Under the pieces are notes generated by a model. It worked only from the letters and a program-made list of their open reading frames with translations, had not been told where the DNA came from and searched no databases. Positions 1 to 21,157 of a DNA stretch of 60,000 nucleotides are shown in pieces. Position 1 is the first letter of the stretch. Every line of letters begins with the position of its first letter. The position numbers and the translations under genes were made by a program. Source of the stretch: Tubiluchus corallicola (Eukaryota; Priapulida; Priapulimorpha; Priapulimorphida; Tubiluchidae); NCBI GenBank assembly GCA_030141605.1, contig JAQGDQ010002368.1, positions 560,001 to 620,000 of the forward strand, read 5' to 3'.

Positions 1-3000
1 GATTACCTGGTGATACTGTGTCTGGTCTTAAACATGTCCAAAAGGTGCGTATGTCATTAGTTAGCCACTTGTCATTTTGTTGTTGAGGCATCCTTAAACA
101 CGAATAGTATTTAATAGTTTCTAATTACTTAATTTTTTATTTGCAGATGGACTTTAGGTTAAATTGCTTGACCTTGCCTCCAGTGGAAACCATGACATTT
201 GAGCTGTTAGAGCATTTAACACATTTGGATGTTAGTCACAACAGGATTACGAATTTAGATGTGCGTAATCTGACTGCTCTAGAATATCTAAACTGTGAAC
301 ACAATAAACTGGTGATGTTGCAAGTCTCCGGACAAAGTCTGAAACATATGCGGACTGCCCATAACAGTAAGTTGATGGCATAACATCCCACGACTCAAAA
401 TCAGTTGTGGTACTTTAAGTAGCAATTTCGTACTGCCATTGTGTTTTATAGTATAATTTACTTGTTTGTCTAATGTTTTTCAAGGCCTTTCTTTTCTAAT
501 AGTGTAGGATTTAATTCTTTCCTCATGCAAAGGTATTTTAACTTTATTTGTTTTATCAAGGCAAAATGTGCATTTTTTATGTAAGGTAACGTGATACAAG
601 TGAGTATCCACCGTACAATGGCAATTTAAATGATGTTGTGAACCAAAAAACTGTTCATTGGCAATTATAATCCTCTTAAGATCAAATTGAATTGGCAGGG
701 ATGTATGAGATGCATTATGCATTCTCCTCAGCAAGAAAAATGGTTGGTAGATAAAACCATCCGGAAACAATTTTTCTTGGTGATCACTCATCCATTCACC
801 AATCAGGTGCAGCCCTGCAAAACCTTGGTCGCTATTTCCATATTATAGCCACTCAATTATTTCTCTTGCCATACAATCCAGCTTTTCTTTCACATAGTGT
901 TAAAGGAATGTTTGCCTGTAATTGTGATTTCAAGGTGGAGACCAGGCAGTCTGTTACAGCCAAAAGTGGTTAAAAGACCTTTCTTTAATAAGTAAATACA
1001 GTGCTCCAGATTCTTTTCACATATTGTGTGAAATGTGTTCTGATTGCCGTTGTACTTGTCTATTACTTTTTCCTGTTAACTTTAGGAAAGTGTTACGACA
1101 TTCCTTTTGCGCATGTTCCACTCTTTTGTATTATCACAATTCATTAGTGAACAAATATTGTACTTGTAATTTTTTATTTTTTCAGGTCTTCAGAGCGTGT
1201 ACATGACCCCACTGCCTGAAAATTTACGGATTCTAGACCTCAGTCAGTAAGTGTTACACAAATTTGCTGCTAGCTTTTCTAAACACTTGGTACAGGTAGT
1301 AGAATATCAATCTCTGTATTTGTCGTTAAGCTTATGGAACTTATTAACACTTGCGGTCGTATTTCTCAAATTCTGGGAACAAACATGTTCGTTTAATAAC
1401 TTAATAACTGTTTTGCAGTCTACATATAGAGAGAGTGCTCTTTATTGCTTAAGTTTATCAAAGTAGCTGATGTTAGGCATTGCTCACTGTTTCCATGTTG
1501 AGGCTTTTATTTTGTAAAATTAGGCAGCTTTCCAACTCATTTTTAATGTTATAATTTAATGAATTTAATAATGAAAGCCAGTTGCACAATACCTTTGAAC
1601 TTTGATGTTTTGATTTTTTTCCCATTTAGCAATGAACTAAACAAATTACCAGAGTGGATTTGTGACTTGTGGAGGCTAGAAAAATTATTGGCACGACACA
1701 ATCGATTGTCCATACTTCCAAACAGGTTTGTTTTACTAGTGAAATTTTCCTGAAACTTTTGCCTCATTCGGTTTGCCTCACTAATTTTTTATCCTTGTGT
1801 TGCTACATGTGCTCTTTGCATTGAGAAGAATAGCAGCTAATAGTGTGGCTTATTGTACAGTAGGCGCATCTTGATAGACTCACTTTGAGATGGAAGTGTT
1901 TCAACCCAAGTAACCAACTGATTCAATTTGCGGAAGTGTGTAGCCTATTACTGTTATAGAAATATGAGTCATCATCACTCATCACCTTAGTATGCATTCC
2001 AAAGGCTTTAAATGAATCTTAGAAACTAATCAAAATTCCCATGTGCATTTATTTTAGAATACTAATTTATATAAGTGAATTAATAAAAAAAATTTAAAAT
2101 CGCATGAATCTGATTATTACCACTAAAAGTTACAAGAATTTTTGCACGTTTGGTTGCTTCGTTTCTTCATGCAGGTTATGAAATTCTCATACTGATATAA
2201 ACATGGAAAATTCACGCAAAATACCTAGTCACCTAGTGCTTGAGCTGCAGCTGGTGATGACCTTGTTTCCCTTGTGAAAAGCAGCGCGAAATTCAAAAGC
2301 AAACCGCTGGACAAATGATTAAATGTTTAACTTCCAGAAATAACGAGAATAACTGCAGCGGGTGACAAAACAAAACCACTACGTTAACTTATTAGCGCAT
2401 ATGATAAGCGCGCTGTACCTGCTTACAAACAAAGCTGTACGTAACATCCTGTACCTGTACCAAAGCTGTGCACCAAATCTACGTAAAGATGACATAAAAG
2501 CAGTAAAAGCTCTTTGGGCACACACAAGTGTCTTATTTTAAAATGAGACGTGAAAGAAAAAGTATTGAGTCAGTTATGCAAAGGAGTCAATTATTGACAG
2601 TTTTTATATACATTTGAATATGACCGGCTGGTACCAGTCGTTTTTAAGTCAAATAGGCGATTGGTTCTGTTAAACGAGAATTAAACTGAGTTTAATAAAC
2701 TGAAAAATAAAAGTTGCAGTTATTGTTTAAGGAACAACTATATTATTTGACATACTGTATTTCATTCAACCTGCTTTAAAGATATTCAATTAGTTCTCAT
2801 TCACACCTGGTTTAAAGCTAATAAGTTATCACTGAATATTGAAAAATCTAAATTTATTGTATTCACATATAAAAATAAAAGAATCCCTAGTAATCATACA
2901 GTAAAAATCCCAATAAATAAAGTAAAATATACTAAGTTCTTGGGCATCATCATAGATGAACACCTAACTTGGCAAGAACATCTTAGATTTATCGAAAGCA

Positions 3001-6000
3001 AAATCTCCAAAAACCATAGGTATTATATACAGAGTTAGACACATATTGCCTGAATCAGTACTTGTATTATTATATAATTCTCTTTTTTTACTATATCTTA
3101 ATAATTCAAACATTATTTGGGGAAGCACATACACCAGTCGATTGAAAAAAAATTCACATGATTCAGAAGAAAATAGTGTGAGCTATAACATTTGCGGTTA
3201 TCAGGACAATACACAACCAATATTTAAAAGTCTAAACATTTATGACATTAATAAGTTCCAAACTTCCATTTTCATGTACAAATTCTCTCATAAATTATTG
3301 CCACCCTTATTTACTGATTATTTTTGTTTGAATGCTGAGATACATAATTACGGTACACGATGTAGACTTAACTATCACTACATACAGTGCAACACAAATG
3401 TTAGAAAATTTTCTATTAAATACAATGGCCCTTGTATATGGAATTCAATTGCTCCAGCTATTAAAAATGCCAACACGCTGTACATATTTGAAAAAAATTA
3501 TAAACTAAACTTGCTTGAAACATATAACTGATCACTCAATCATGATTTGTTGTTTTTCATTTTCAAAAACTTCCCCTCTAGTATAATAATATTTTTATTA
3601 CTTCCCACCCTTATATATATCTGCAATGAGCACCTCCATATAGTCTAAACAAGTGTTGCCTCCTCCACAAATGCTTAACGAATGTGTTAAAGCATTTATC
3701 ATTTCTCTGTACCGACCATCAGTTTACATTGCAGTTATGGAAATTATTACTACTAATGCCCACTGTAACTCACACTAGCCATTAGCAATATATTGTAATT
3801 TTTCTCGTAACTAATTTTAGTGGCCTAGCATAAGCTAGCTTCTCGGGTCTCTAGTGCAGAATTCATGAATTGTATCATAATTTTGTATTAACAAAAACTG
3901 ATTATCGATGCACATGTAATGCATATGTATATGTTTATTGCGAAATAAATCTACTGAATTGAATTGAAATTTGTTTTTCTGTAGATTGTTGTGTAATATG
4001 GAGAATCTTAAATTACTTATGGTTGATCACAATCAGTTGACTGTACTTCCGGAATGGGTGGAAAACTGTATGATAGAAACTTTGCATATAGAATACAACA
4101 GAATTGCTCACCTTCCTGACAACCTGCTTGTTAACTGTACAAAGTATGACATTAGTCACTATTTTTAAGTAAAACTAAAAGTTGGTAACTCCTCCTCATA
4201 TAAAATATGTTCTCAAAATAAAGTTTTAAGTTTTGACTACCAAACTTTAACTTTTGTTTTTAACCCTTTCACTATGGAAGGTGGCACACTGCTGCCTACG
4301 TTTTTCTTGTAAGGGACGGAAGGCAGCAGACTGCCACCCAAGCTCAGTACTAACCGCAGGTCTGCAAAACATTAAAGAAAAGTTTGACAGCCTTGGGGTT
4401 ACTTTGAAGCCAGGTACATTCCACAATACTGTACTGCATAGTATGTTCCCACACGCAAAATTACTTGTAGATCGTTGATGAAATGTTAGTTGATCACTTG
4501 ACAAAACAACTGATCGTATATTTAGTTGATTGTTCTGCATTCTTATAAAATGATTGCATATTATGAATAAGTATTGCGTCTTTTATGAAAACTGGTTTCT
4601 AAACATAAGTATGTGCTTATTTGTGTGGGTGTGCACGTATGTGTGCGCATGTGTATAAATAAGACTAATATTCAATATTACTGTTTAATGACAAATAGCT
4701 GTTTATGTAGAAGATTCTGTTTAGAACGCACCACAAGAAGTTATTGTCAAATGTGCAAAAGCTGATGTGGCCCTGTTAATAAGCAAGTACGTAGTGAAAG
4801 GGTTAAAGTTTACTTTGAATTCTTTTGTTTGCTAAGCTGCTATTACACATACGTTGGGTAACTGCTTTTATCAATGTCATTTTGGTCTTGCAGGTTGCGT
4901 ATTCTCAATGCTACAAACAACCGGTTGACACATTTTCCACCTCTAAACCAAATACAAGACTTGAACAAAGTGTCTGAACTGTACCTCTCTTGTAACTACT
5001 TAGTAGATTCAGTGTTTGAAGAAGTCTGTGAATATCCAAGGTTGAAAATTCTGCATATGGCATACAATGACCTACAAGAGATATCCCATGAGTAAGTATT
5101 CTAACAACTGCTTGTTGTCTATTTTTGCAGTAGTAAGTTTTAAGTAATATGTTTCTGGATGATAGTATGGCATCGTTAATGTTTTTTTCTGGTTTCTTCA
5201 GAGCTGTGTGTAAGCTAGAGGTTCTTGAAGAACTGAACGTTTCTGGGAACAAGCTGCAATACCTGCCTGATGTAATTGGACAGCTTCCCAAATTAATTGT
5301 CCTACGAGCTCATTCAAACATCCTGCGATCGTTGCCTGACTTTTACAAGGCAGTTTCACTGAAGGTAAACAATTATCTGGTTTATAGCCAATGAAGCAGA
5401 TGAACTATATCAATTTCTATTTTTTAATTCAAATGCCTGTTGTTTCCTACGATAGTTTTTGATCCTTACTTTTAACCTGTAAGGTATGCGATAGTGTATG
5501 AGTAATTTTTTTCCATTTTTTGCAGGTGCTCGATGTAGGATGTAACCAACTGCACAAAGTCTCTGTTTCCAATATTATGGCTTCGCAACTCAAACATTTA
5601 GATGTGTCATGTAATTCGGGGCTACAAGTTAGTCCACAATCATTTCAGTCATTCAGGTAGGCATAGTTGATGTGCATTTATTGTCAAGAGGAACAACATA
5701 ATTAAAAGTTAATATTGCTTTTATGCTAAATCAGTGTAAGATTTTTAATTTAGTTGAACTTTTACAAGTGTTATTTGGAAACTTGGTATGATTTTACCTT
5801 GTGTTTAGCTCAGTGAAGAATATTTCTCTTGTGGACATGACCGGGCGGAGTCGCAGCACATTAATAGGAGAACCAACTATTATACAGGAACCACCATGGT
5901 CTGTAGGATTTTCAGAAACTTCTGGTTCTCGAAACAAGTGAGTAAATGAAAAATTTATTCTCTTGTTTTTATTCTGAACATCATTAAAATATTTTTTGAG

Positions 6001-9000
6001 TACAGTCTAGAGGATTTAGTAAAGATTTATCACATCTAACAATTCTTTAGCAACCAAATCATTTTCGTAAGATTATAATATTTTTGCTTAATTCAAGTTT
6101 TAAATTGAAATTTACTGTTGTGTAGATTGTGTATTACTCAAGTAAGGATACCACAGTATGGAGCTGATGAAGCATTATTTGGTATGTTTGATGGTGGCCG
6201 TAACAACGAGGCTCCACTTCTGCTACAAGAAAAAGTACCGACAATATTACGAGATGAGCTTAATCATCCAAAAACTTCTGAACAGTATATGAAATATACA
6301 ATGTTAACAGCGCATAGGTGAGTGAATCAGCTGCTCAGTCTGCAAACTCTTGCCTAAGTTGAGGAGAGGTTTGCTGAGTGGTCACGGAGTGTAATTACTG
6401 GCAGAAATTAAACAATGCTGGCTGGCAAATTGCTTTTTTGCAGTTTTATCTGGCGTTGGCTTTTTGTCTCATCGGGGGAAATTTTATATACATCCGAACA
6501 GTTGATACTTATTCAGCATCTAATCTTATGGAATGTTCAGACTAATGAGTTTTCTCTCTGGCAGCAAACTTGCAACGTAGGCTAGTGTAGGTTTAGTTAA
6601 TAAGCGATGTAGGTCCATGCTATAATCTTCAACAGTTATACCTCGTTTATTTAAATAAAAACCAGCCGTTCTTTCCACCCATAGAGACATCCAAGGTTTT
6701 GCACTAGCATTTAAATGATTACAACGCCTACGCAAAACACACTCGACTGTCAGCAGACGTCACAATCAAAACAACTCTGCGGCAGGAATGTATTGCACAA
6801 TTATAGTAATAATGGAGTTTAAACATTAAAAGCTTATTTTTTTATGATAAAATAGTTGCTGAACTGTGGCACATATTAAAAAACTTGCACCAGTCTCAAA
6901 AAGTACTCTTTTCATTGTTGGCTTCATTTCTATATAGCACATACACTCAGGCAGTTGACCTCGGCTATAACGAGACTCGTTTATGGCGAGCAAACAGTCC
7001 CTTGAAACTCGTTATTAACGGTTTATACTGTACCAAATTAATTTTAATATGTGAACTGTAATTGCTTTATTTTTTTGGTTAAAATTTTAAGGCTTTTGTT
7101 TAATACTGGGATAGCCAACAATTTTGCCATAACTTTCACATAGTTCTTATAAAAAAATGTATAATAGTTTGTGCAATATAGTTGGGTATTACTTGATATA
7201 GCTGCCATCATCTACATGAATTTTGAAGTGCCCGAAAGTAATGCAGCTATATCACTATATTAGTGTACAACATATTCCATTTTATTTTTCCTTTCTGATC
7301 GATTTTACTCTTATTTTGTAGAAAGTTGAAGGCAAGTGGGCAGCGGCTTGGTGCAGCAACAGTACTGTGTCACCTGCATATGTCTTTGGTTGATAACTTT
7401 GAAGAGTACATTCTTAATTTGGCAAATGTTGGCCATGTCGAAGTCATTCTGTGCAGACAGGGTGAGCCAATGAAACTTACCCGATTATTCACAGTAGCTG
7501 GGGATCCACTAGAGTGCGAAAGAACAAGACGTAGTGATGGCATCATCACTGAAGTAAGTTCTGTGCTACTATACAAGGATGGCATATTTGCATCATACAA
7601 ACTTCAAGTTATTATCCATGTATTTTGTAATTCCTAAAATACATTCAATTATATTGTCATATTGTTTAATAATTTGGCGGAATCATCAAAAATTCGAGGA
7701 CTTTGATTGGTAGAGATGTGCAGGGTAAGTCTTATTTATTAGTTTTATCTAAAGCATTAGCCTATTGTGAATGTTGGACACTAGTCATTGTAGCTTCATG
7801 TAATTGACTGAGTACTTTACTTAATTGAATAATTAATTAAAAGGAGTGATAGGCTGCAAACACCTGTATCTATGTAAACACTAATGCTACGTCAAATAGA
7901 TAATACAAATTATATATTTTTCCTGCCTAGAATTAACTTTTTGTTCTTTTGTAGTCATTAAATAAACCCTGTACATTAATAGCAGTGACATCTGACATTA
8001 CTAATTTGTTGGTCTCAATAATCAATTTACATTTGTAAAGTAAAAACTTAAATTTTAAATCGCCTAAATCATTATTTTATGCGTCACTGATCACAAATAA
8101 AATATTTTACATTAAAGAAATAAAACGACACAATGATTATATATTATAAGATGAAAAGGCTTTATTGTAGAGAAAATGCAGAAAAGAAAAACGCAACAAG
8201 TATGGCCATTTCAGTTACTGCTAAGAATATTCTGCTGAATATTTGACTAGATGCAGTTTCCAGTTTAATGCACTACTTGAGTTTAAACAAATTAAGTGAG
8301 GTTAGTAATAAAGCATTGCTTTATATTTTAGGATAATAAAGTGAATGGCAATACAGAAGCCACACGTCTGTTAGGTTGTAGTTACCTGTACCCGGCTGTG
8401 GTTCCTGATCCTCACGTCACTACCGTTACACTGCGACATGATGATGAGCTTATCATCATTGCTAACAGTGGAGTCTGGCAGTATGTATCATACGAGGAAG
8501 CTGTGGCCGAGATTAGAGAAATTCAAAACCCGGTTCTTGCAGCTAAAAAGCTTCAGGTAGGAATATACAGTTGCATTTCAATATTTATAGAAATCGGGGA
8601 ATAACGTAACATTTACCTAAATTATGTGTGAAATAAATTCTGTGACACTATGGCATTATTCAAGCATTATTTCTAACGCATATTGTACAACATGATACTC
8701 ATTGTATGTTTTGCATGTTTTTTGTATACCTATCAGGCAAAGATCAATGGTCGCATGAAACCGATGAATGCCAAAGAAAGGGGGAAAGAGGTCAAATAAA
8801 TTATAGATCTGTCTGTCAACATGTAGAGAAATGTACTTTTGAATGGCCATTTAAAAACTATTAGATTTTGTAAGGGATAACTGGAAGACTTCATTGGTTC
8901 TGGCAAAATGAAATCACAACAAACCACAAGCTCAATTCAATGAAAAATTTTACTTTTTACTCCAAATCTTCTAATAAAAGTAATGAGTGCTTGATTGCCT

Positions 9001-12000
9001 AGTAGAAACTGGTGTGTTAACTTCAGCAGCCATCACATCTAAAATGTAGAAAGTGGCATATAACATCATATGAATATAATATGTTTTTATGTCATAAGAA
9101 CACTATAACTATAAACCAGCTTACTTTGAAAACTTCATTCATTACTATCACTATTTCAGGATATTGCACAGAGTTATGGATCAAAAGAAAATCTGAGTGT
9201 GATGGTAATTCGACTCAATCTCAGTTTGTCTGTAACTCAGCGCCTTGTGCGCAAATATCACCAGAGAGGCTGTCATCTCAGTTATTCCACAGTTAATGGA
9301 TCAAGATCAAGTTGTAATAGGTAAATGATGTCTTTACCACAGATGTATGGCAGATTTCAAGTTAAGAACATTCACTGTAATAGTTTACCAATGTGTTCTC
9401 ACGAAAGTTATGCTAGAATAATTGCAGTACTTGTACTTAACTGGATAACCAGTTAATTATAGTTCTTAAATATTAGAAAAATTGAAAAAGACTTTAAATT
9501 TCGCAAACTAGTAGTATGTATATAATATATATATATATATATGTTAATGAATGATGATTGATTGCTCCTGTTTTTACAATATATCACTAATTTCTTTCAG
9601 CATAGTCTCAGTGAAGTCTAATGTTTCTCATGGGCATCACGGACATAACCAACGAAGATCCGATCAATCTCCTCGAACTAGGTGTGGAAGCGATCACGTT
9701 GTACATAGGCCTCCATCTCGTATGAATGGTTATGGAGGCCATGGCTTTACAGAAAGTGAACCCAGAATACCTACCAAGGTAACATGTACTGCTTATTGAA
9801 GGAAAGGACAAATCACCTAGCATGTTGGTTTTTTTTACTGGTATCAGTGAAACTTAGAAATATCCAATGAAATTTCCAAAAAAGTTTTAATGAAATACAA
9901 AATTAATTTATACTGCCACAGTAATGATATTTTTGGGTGCAGTGGTAGCTGCCATTCAGTTGAAATTTTCTTACTTTTGACGGAAATTGATGATGCGCTG
10001 CTTTTCTTCAGATGATGAATGACGTGATTAGTGGAAGAAGGGGCGTTCAAAATGAAAGTGCCAACGCTTGAAACGATCGCGACTTTAAAGAGATTTTACT
10101 CTGTAACTCTGTTACACATGAAGCTTATCGTACTTTTATTACTACATCCTTCTAACATTTTTCGTGAAAGTTGAAATAAGGTTAACTTCCCAGGAAGCTT
10201 GACCATTCCTTTAAAAATAAGTTTCCAGTCTTGGTATTTGACTATTAAGTCAGTCACTGTTTGTTTATGTCATATAACAGATCTGAATTACTTTCCTGTC
10301 TTCAGGAATATGGATAATGTTTTCAGACAAAAGTATATGGTAGTGTTAATTTAGGATAAATTTCATTGCCATCATCGTGCAGTCATCATTATTTTTTGCA
10401 AATGAGATTATATCTGTTTCACCAGAACTTAATATTTTATCTTAGGCATTCTATGAATCTGAAGAGATGAGGATCAAATCAAATGATGACTTTGCTGAAA
10501 ATGGAATTTCATATCGGCGTATTTGCCATGATACTGTGGACGACGAAATTGCTGTAATACCAAGTCAATTGTCTTCACATTCGCTCACAAGAAAAAGTCA
10601 AAAGTTGAAAAATCAAGAAGGTATAAGATGTGTACGGAATAGAATTCTCATCACATGACAGAATTATGAAATTATCGATTGCCTAATTCAAGCTTCCTGG
10701 CACCCTAAGGAATGATCTATGTTTTGATTTTAGTGTTCCTCTAAAATTCCTCTATGTTCCCCTGCAAGAATTTACTGAATTAGCATGTTATGTAATCCTT
10801 AGATGGACTTAGAAAACATAGCCAGGATATATATTTTTGGTACTTCAGTAGGCACCGCTTAATAGACTCACTTTGGGACCGAAGTGTTTTGACCCAATTA
10901 ACGTACTGAACATATTAACCGATGTGTGTAGTATTACAGGTATAGAAGTATGAGTCATCTGCTTACTATGCACTGCAAAGGTTTTTAATGAATTTAGAAA
11001 TGAAATAATGCCTAAATTCCTTTGTGCAGTTAAAAATTAGAAAAAATATTTTTAAAATATTAATTTTTATAAGTGAATTAGCAATATATTAAAAAGTAAT
11101 CTTTTTGAAATCACACAAGTCTGCTCATTTGCAAAAATTACAAAAATTCCTTCAAAGTCGGCTACTTCATTTTCTCGCGAAGAAGTTGGCCCACAAAGTT
11201 CTTGTAATTATAAAAACGTTGACAATTTGTTGTTGTGTGTGACTAAAACAGTTCTGAATCGTCTACTCACTTACATTGCCCATATTTGCTGCACGACGTT
11301 TACGTAAGTCACAAGGAATATCAGCTGATTACTGCACCTGCATCTTTGACTGTTAACTCATTAAGCCTGAAAGCGTGATTTGCAACGAGAGCATCAAAAG
11401 GAAAACGCTGGGCAAGTGCATAAATGTTTAGCTTCCAGAAATTCGAGGTTAGCGTAGCGTAATAGTGCATGATAATCGTACCTGCTTATAAACAAAACGG
11501 TACTTAACATGATTGTTTCTGCATACATAGTGCACAAAACGGAAGTAACGGTGGCATAAAAGTAGGAAAGGCTCTTTTGGCACCTACAAATATCTTATTT
11601 TAAGTAGGTGAAGGAAAAATATTGAATCAATTATACGAACTTATTTGAGTCAGTTACCGATAGTTTTTACGTATATTTGAATTGAAGCGCCCGTTCCAAC
11701 CGTTTTTGAGTCAATTAAGTGATTGACTCTATTAACCGTGAGTCTATTAAGCGGCGCCTACTGTATAAAAATTTATTGCAAAGTACTTGTAACGCCATCT
11801 ACTGATCAAAGGCTCAAAGCTGATAATGCTTACTTATAAATTGGCTGCTCAGCTAAGTCAATAGTCACTGTATGCCCTAAATGTGTTGTAATAATCTAAT
11901 ATTATAGTAATCCTAGAATCAGTGGCAATGTTAATCAAACTTACAGTAGAACTTGTTTTATTAATAGGTATGCTTTCAGCTAGTCAGACTGAATCACAGA

Positions 12001-12260
12001 GAGATGAGCAACTGTCTGAATCACACAGCAGCAACACCACAATTGGCAAATACAATTCTTGGGACTTTCTTCCAGAAGATCAGCAGAACAGCTCAAAGCA
12101 GATGCTGGCACGACCTATCACACCTGCAGAGAAACAAGCTTTGATGCGTAACACAAAGATCTCTAATTCAAACCAGCTGCTCAATGGAGAGTATGAAAAT
12201 GAATCAGTGCATCCAAAATCTGTCGTCACAACTGTAAGCTTTACTGACACAAGATTGTAG
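1..12260 (+). CDS. PHLPP: PHLPP-like leucine-rich-repeat protein phosphatase, 5' partial
   Basis: The family removes the hydrophobic-motif phosphate of AKT and PKC. Exons read: 1-44, 147-366, 1186-1246, 1630-1725, 3985-4143, 4894-5091, 5202-5364, 5526-5656, 5809-5937, 6126-6317, 7322-7553, 8332-8556, 9160-9320, 9601-9778, 10446-10620, 11968-12260. Joined, they give about 884 residues without an internal stop. The first nine exons encode leucine-rich repeats (for example LTHLDVSHNRITNL, LEELNVSGNKLQYLP). A linker ending SETSGSRNKLC leads into the PP2C-type domain (GMFDGGRN, RLGAATVLCHL, ANVGHVEVILCRQG, TRLLGCSYLYPAVVPDPHV, AAKKLQDIAQSYG). This order matches human PHLPP1/2 as I recall them. The last exon ends in DTRL, a class I PDZ ligand like the DTPL-type tails of human PHLPPs. 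The RA/PH-containing N-terminus is not in the window. Two usual metal-ligand positions are changed (GVWQ, KENLS), so activity is uncertain. Identity is secure; exact exon edges are by eye. Confidence 0.93.
1858..2702 (+). mobile_element. pogo/Tigger-like MITE, copy 1 (degenerate 3' end)
   Basis: It begins with cagtaggcgc preceded by TA, and aligns by eye along its length with the copy at 10846-11763. Shared blocks include tagactcacttt, the region around aatgtttaacttccagaaat, and ataaaagcagtaaaagctct. Its right terminal repeat has decayed. No transposase frame is visible, so it is non-autonomous. It lies in the PHLPP intron that also holds a LINE. The superfamily is inferred only from the CAGT end and the TA flank. 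Confidence 0.75.
2760..3968 (+). mobile_element. 5'-truncated LINE (CR1/L2/Jockey-type), copy A
   Basis: The C-terminal part of a reverse transcriptase can be read. WFKANKLSLN and FLGIIIDEHLTW are typical post-catalytic RT blocks. A one-base frameshift in an A-run near 3010 follows, then IIYRVRHILPE and a frame to the stop at 3531 ending in the familiar WNS...IFEKNYKL block. A 3' UTR follows, and the element ends aaataaatctactgaattgaattgaa. It is dead: truncated and frameshifted. Its end lies about 17 bp before a PHLPP exon. The exact 5' junction is uncertain. Confidence 0.85.
4264..4802. mobile_element. piggyBac-like MITE with TTAA duplication
   Basis: Terminal inverted repeats CCCTTTCACTA and TAGTGAAAGGG are flanked on both sides by TTAA (4260-4263 and 4803-4806). 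The TTAA target and CCC terminus are piggyBac hallmarks. The element is 539 bp and has no transposase. It sits in the 750-bp PHLPP intron between the exons ending at 4143 and starting at 4894. Confidence 0.88.
9521..9542. repeat. AT dinucleotide microsatellite
   Basis: A short run of alternating T and A lies in a PHLPP intron, about 60 bp upstream of the exon starting at 9601. Confidence 0.9.
10846..11763 (+). mobile_element. pogo/Tigger-like MITE, copy 2 (both ends intact)
   Basis: The left end cagtaggcaccgcttaatag mirrors the right end ctattaagcggcgcctactg, giving inverted repeats of about 24 bp with one mismatch. A second, sub-terminal copy of the taatagastca motif lies inside the right end. 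TA follows the right end; the left flank reads TT, probably a mutated TA. The element is 918 bp, has no coding capacity, and lies in the last PHLPP intron. Confidence 0.85.
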
Positions 12261-13375
12261 TAACACGAATATGTGTTTGATCATTTGATCAAAAGACTCG
12301 AATAGGAAATGAATTTAGAGTACAGATATATGTTAGAACACATTCATCTGTTCTGATATGCATATAAAGTTGTCTTGTTTTATATGTATGAAAAGTAATG
12401 TTGTAGAACATCTTTTTTGGGATGTATTGGAGTTTGAGGTATATGAAGGCTACTAAAAATAAGGTGATTATATTATTATACTGTTGTGTTTTACTCTTCT
12501 GAATCTGAAGTTTCTCAAGTTTGTTATCAATTAATTGTAAGAATCTATAATCTATAACTATAATTGCTGTTCAGGATGATTTAGTGTGCTCATCGAGTTT
12601 GTCTATAGATTATGCTGTAATAGAAATAGTTGATTTTTGAATGTTTTTCTTACCACTGTACGAAGTAAAAATTGTATTATATTTTTCTAGACATTATCTT
12701 TCTATAATTCTTAATTGTGCATATATGTGTACATTCTTACCATGGGCTGAACATAGGTATTTTGGTGATGAGAACTTCAAGTTTTATAAGTATGTATATT
12801 ACTTATTTCTGTAGAATATTTGCAACTGTAAATATTACATGGTAATGATGTTTCTTGAAGTTTTTCTTTGGTCATATTAAAATATAATAGTGAAATATAT
12901 GATGATTGTATAATTTTAAGTAATTATTCCAATGCAAAATAATGATAGTATGACATCTTCTTGTTTACATACTTATATGCACAGCCTTTGTAGCTGCTGT
13001 GAGTTAGTTGTATATTATGCTGCTGGAGAACTTGATAGCTTTGGCTGTGAAAGAAATTTAGAGGAATATTTAATTGTGTGTTTTGTGAGAACAATTTCTT
13101 ATTAATTTTTTACTGTTTTATTATTTCAGTGGTTTGTTTATTTGTTTTGTATTGCTACTTTTCGTCAGTTTTGTAAGTTTTTTGTTGGTGAAGGCAATTT
13201 ATGTTGTATATAATGATATTATAAGTTTTATACATAGTTTTGTAATAATTATTTTTATAAAATGTGAAGTCATAAATTCTGGTGATGGTATTAGGAATTA
13301 TTATAGTAGGTAAAGATGTGATAATTGAAGCAATTATATTATTTTTAATAAAGTTTAACTATCCAGAAGTGGTTT
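12261..13375 (+). other. probable PHLPP 3' untranslated region
   Basis: This AT-rich stretch follows the TAG stop at 12258-12260 and has no reading frame that resembles a protein. The first canonical AATAAA that I see lies about 1.1 kb downstream, so a long 3' UTR is the simplest reading. The end is inferred from the signal, not from transcripts. Confidence 0.5.
13347..13352 (+). promoter_or_regulatory. polyadenylation signal AATAAA, probably PHLPP
   Basis: A canonical AATAAA hexamer lies in AT-rich sequence between the PHLPP stop and the next gene. Its position suits transcript 3'-end formation. No transcript evidence is available here. Confidence 0.45.

Positions 13376-21157
<7,782 letters not shown>

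Noticed and set aside
480-791. 103-codon minus-strand frame in a PHLPP intron
   Set aside because: No recognisable domain, no splice context and no second copy in the window; probably a chance frame.
6526-7030. Minus-strand 69-codon frame and an ending ctcgttattaacggtttatactgta that could be a transposon terminus
   Set aside because: I could not find a matching inverted partner or a target duplication, and the frame shows no transposase motif.
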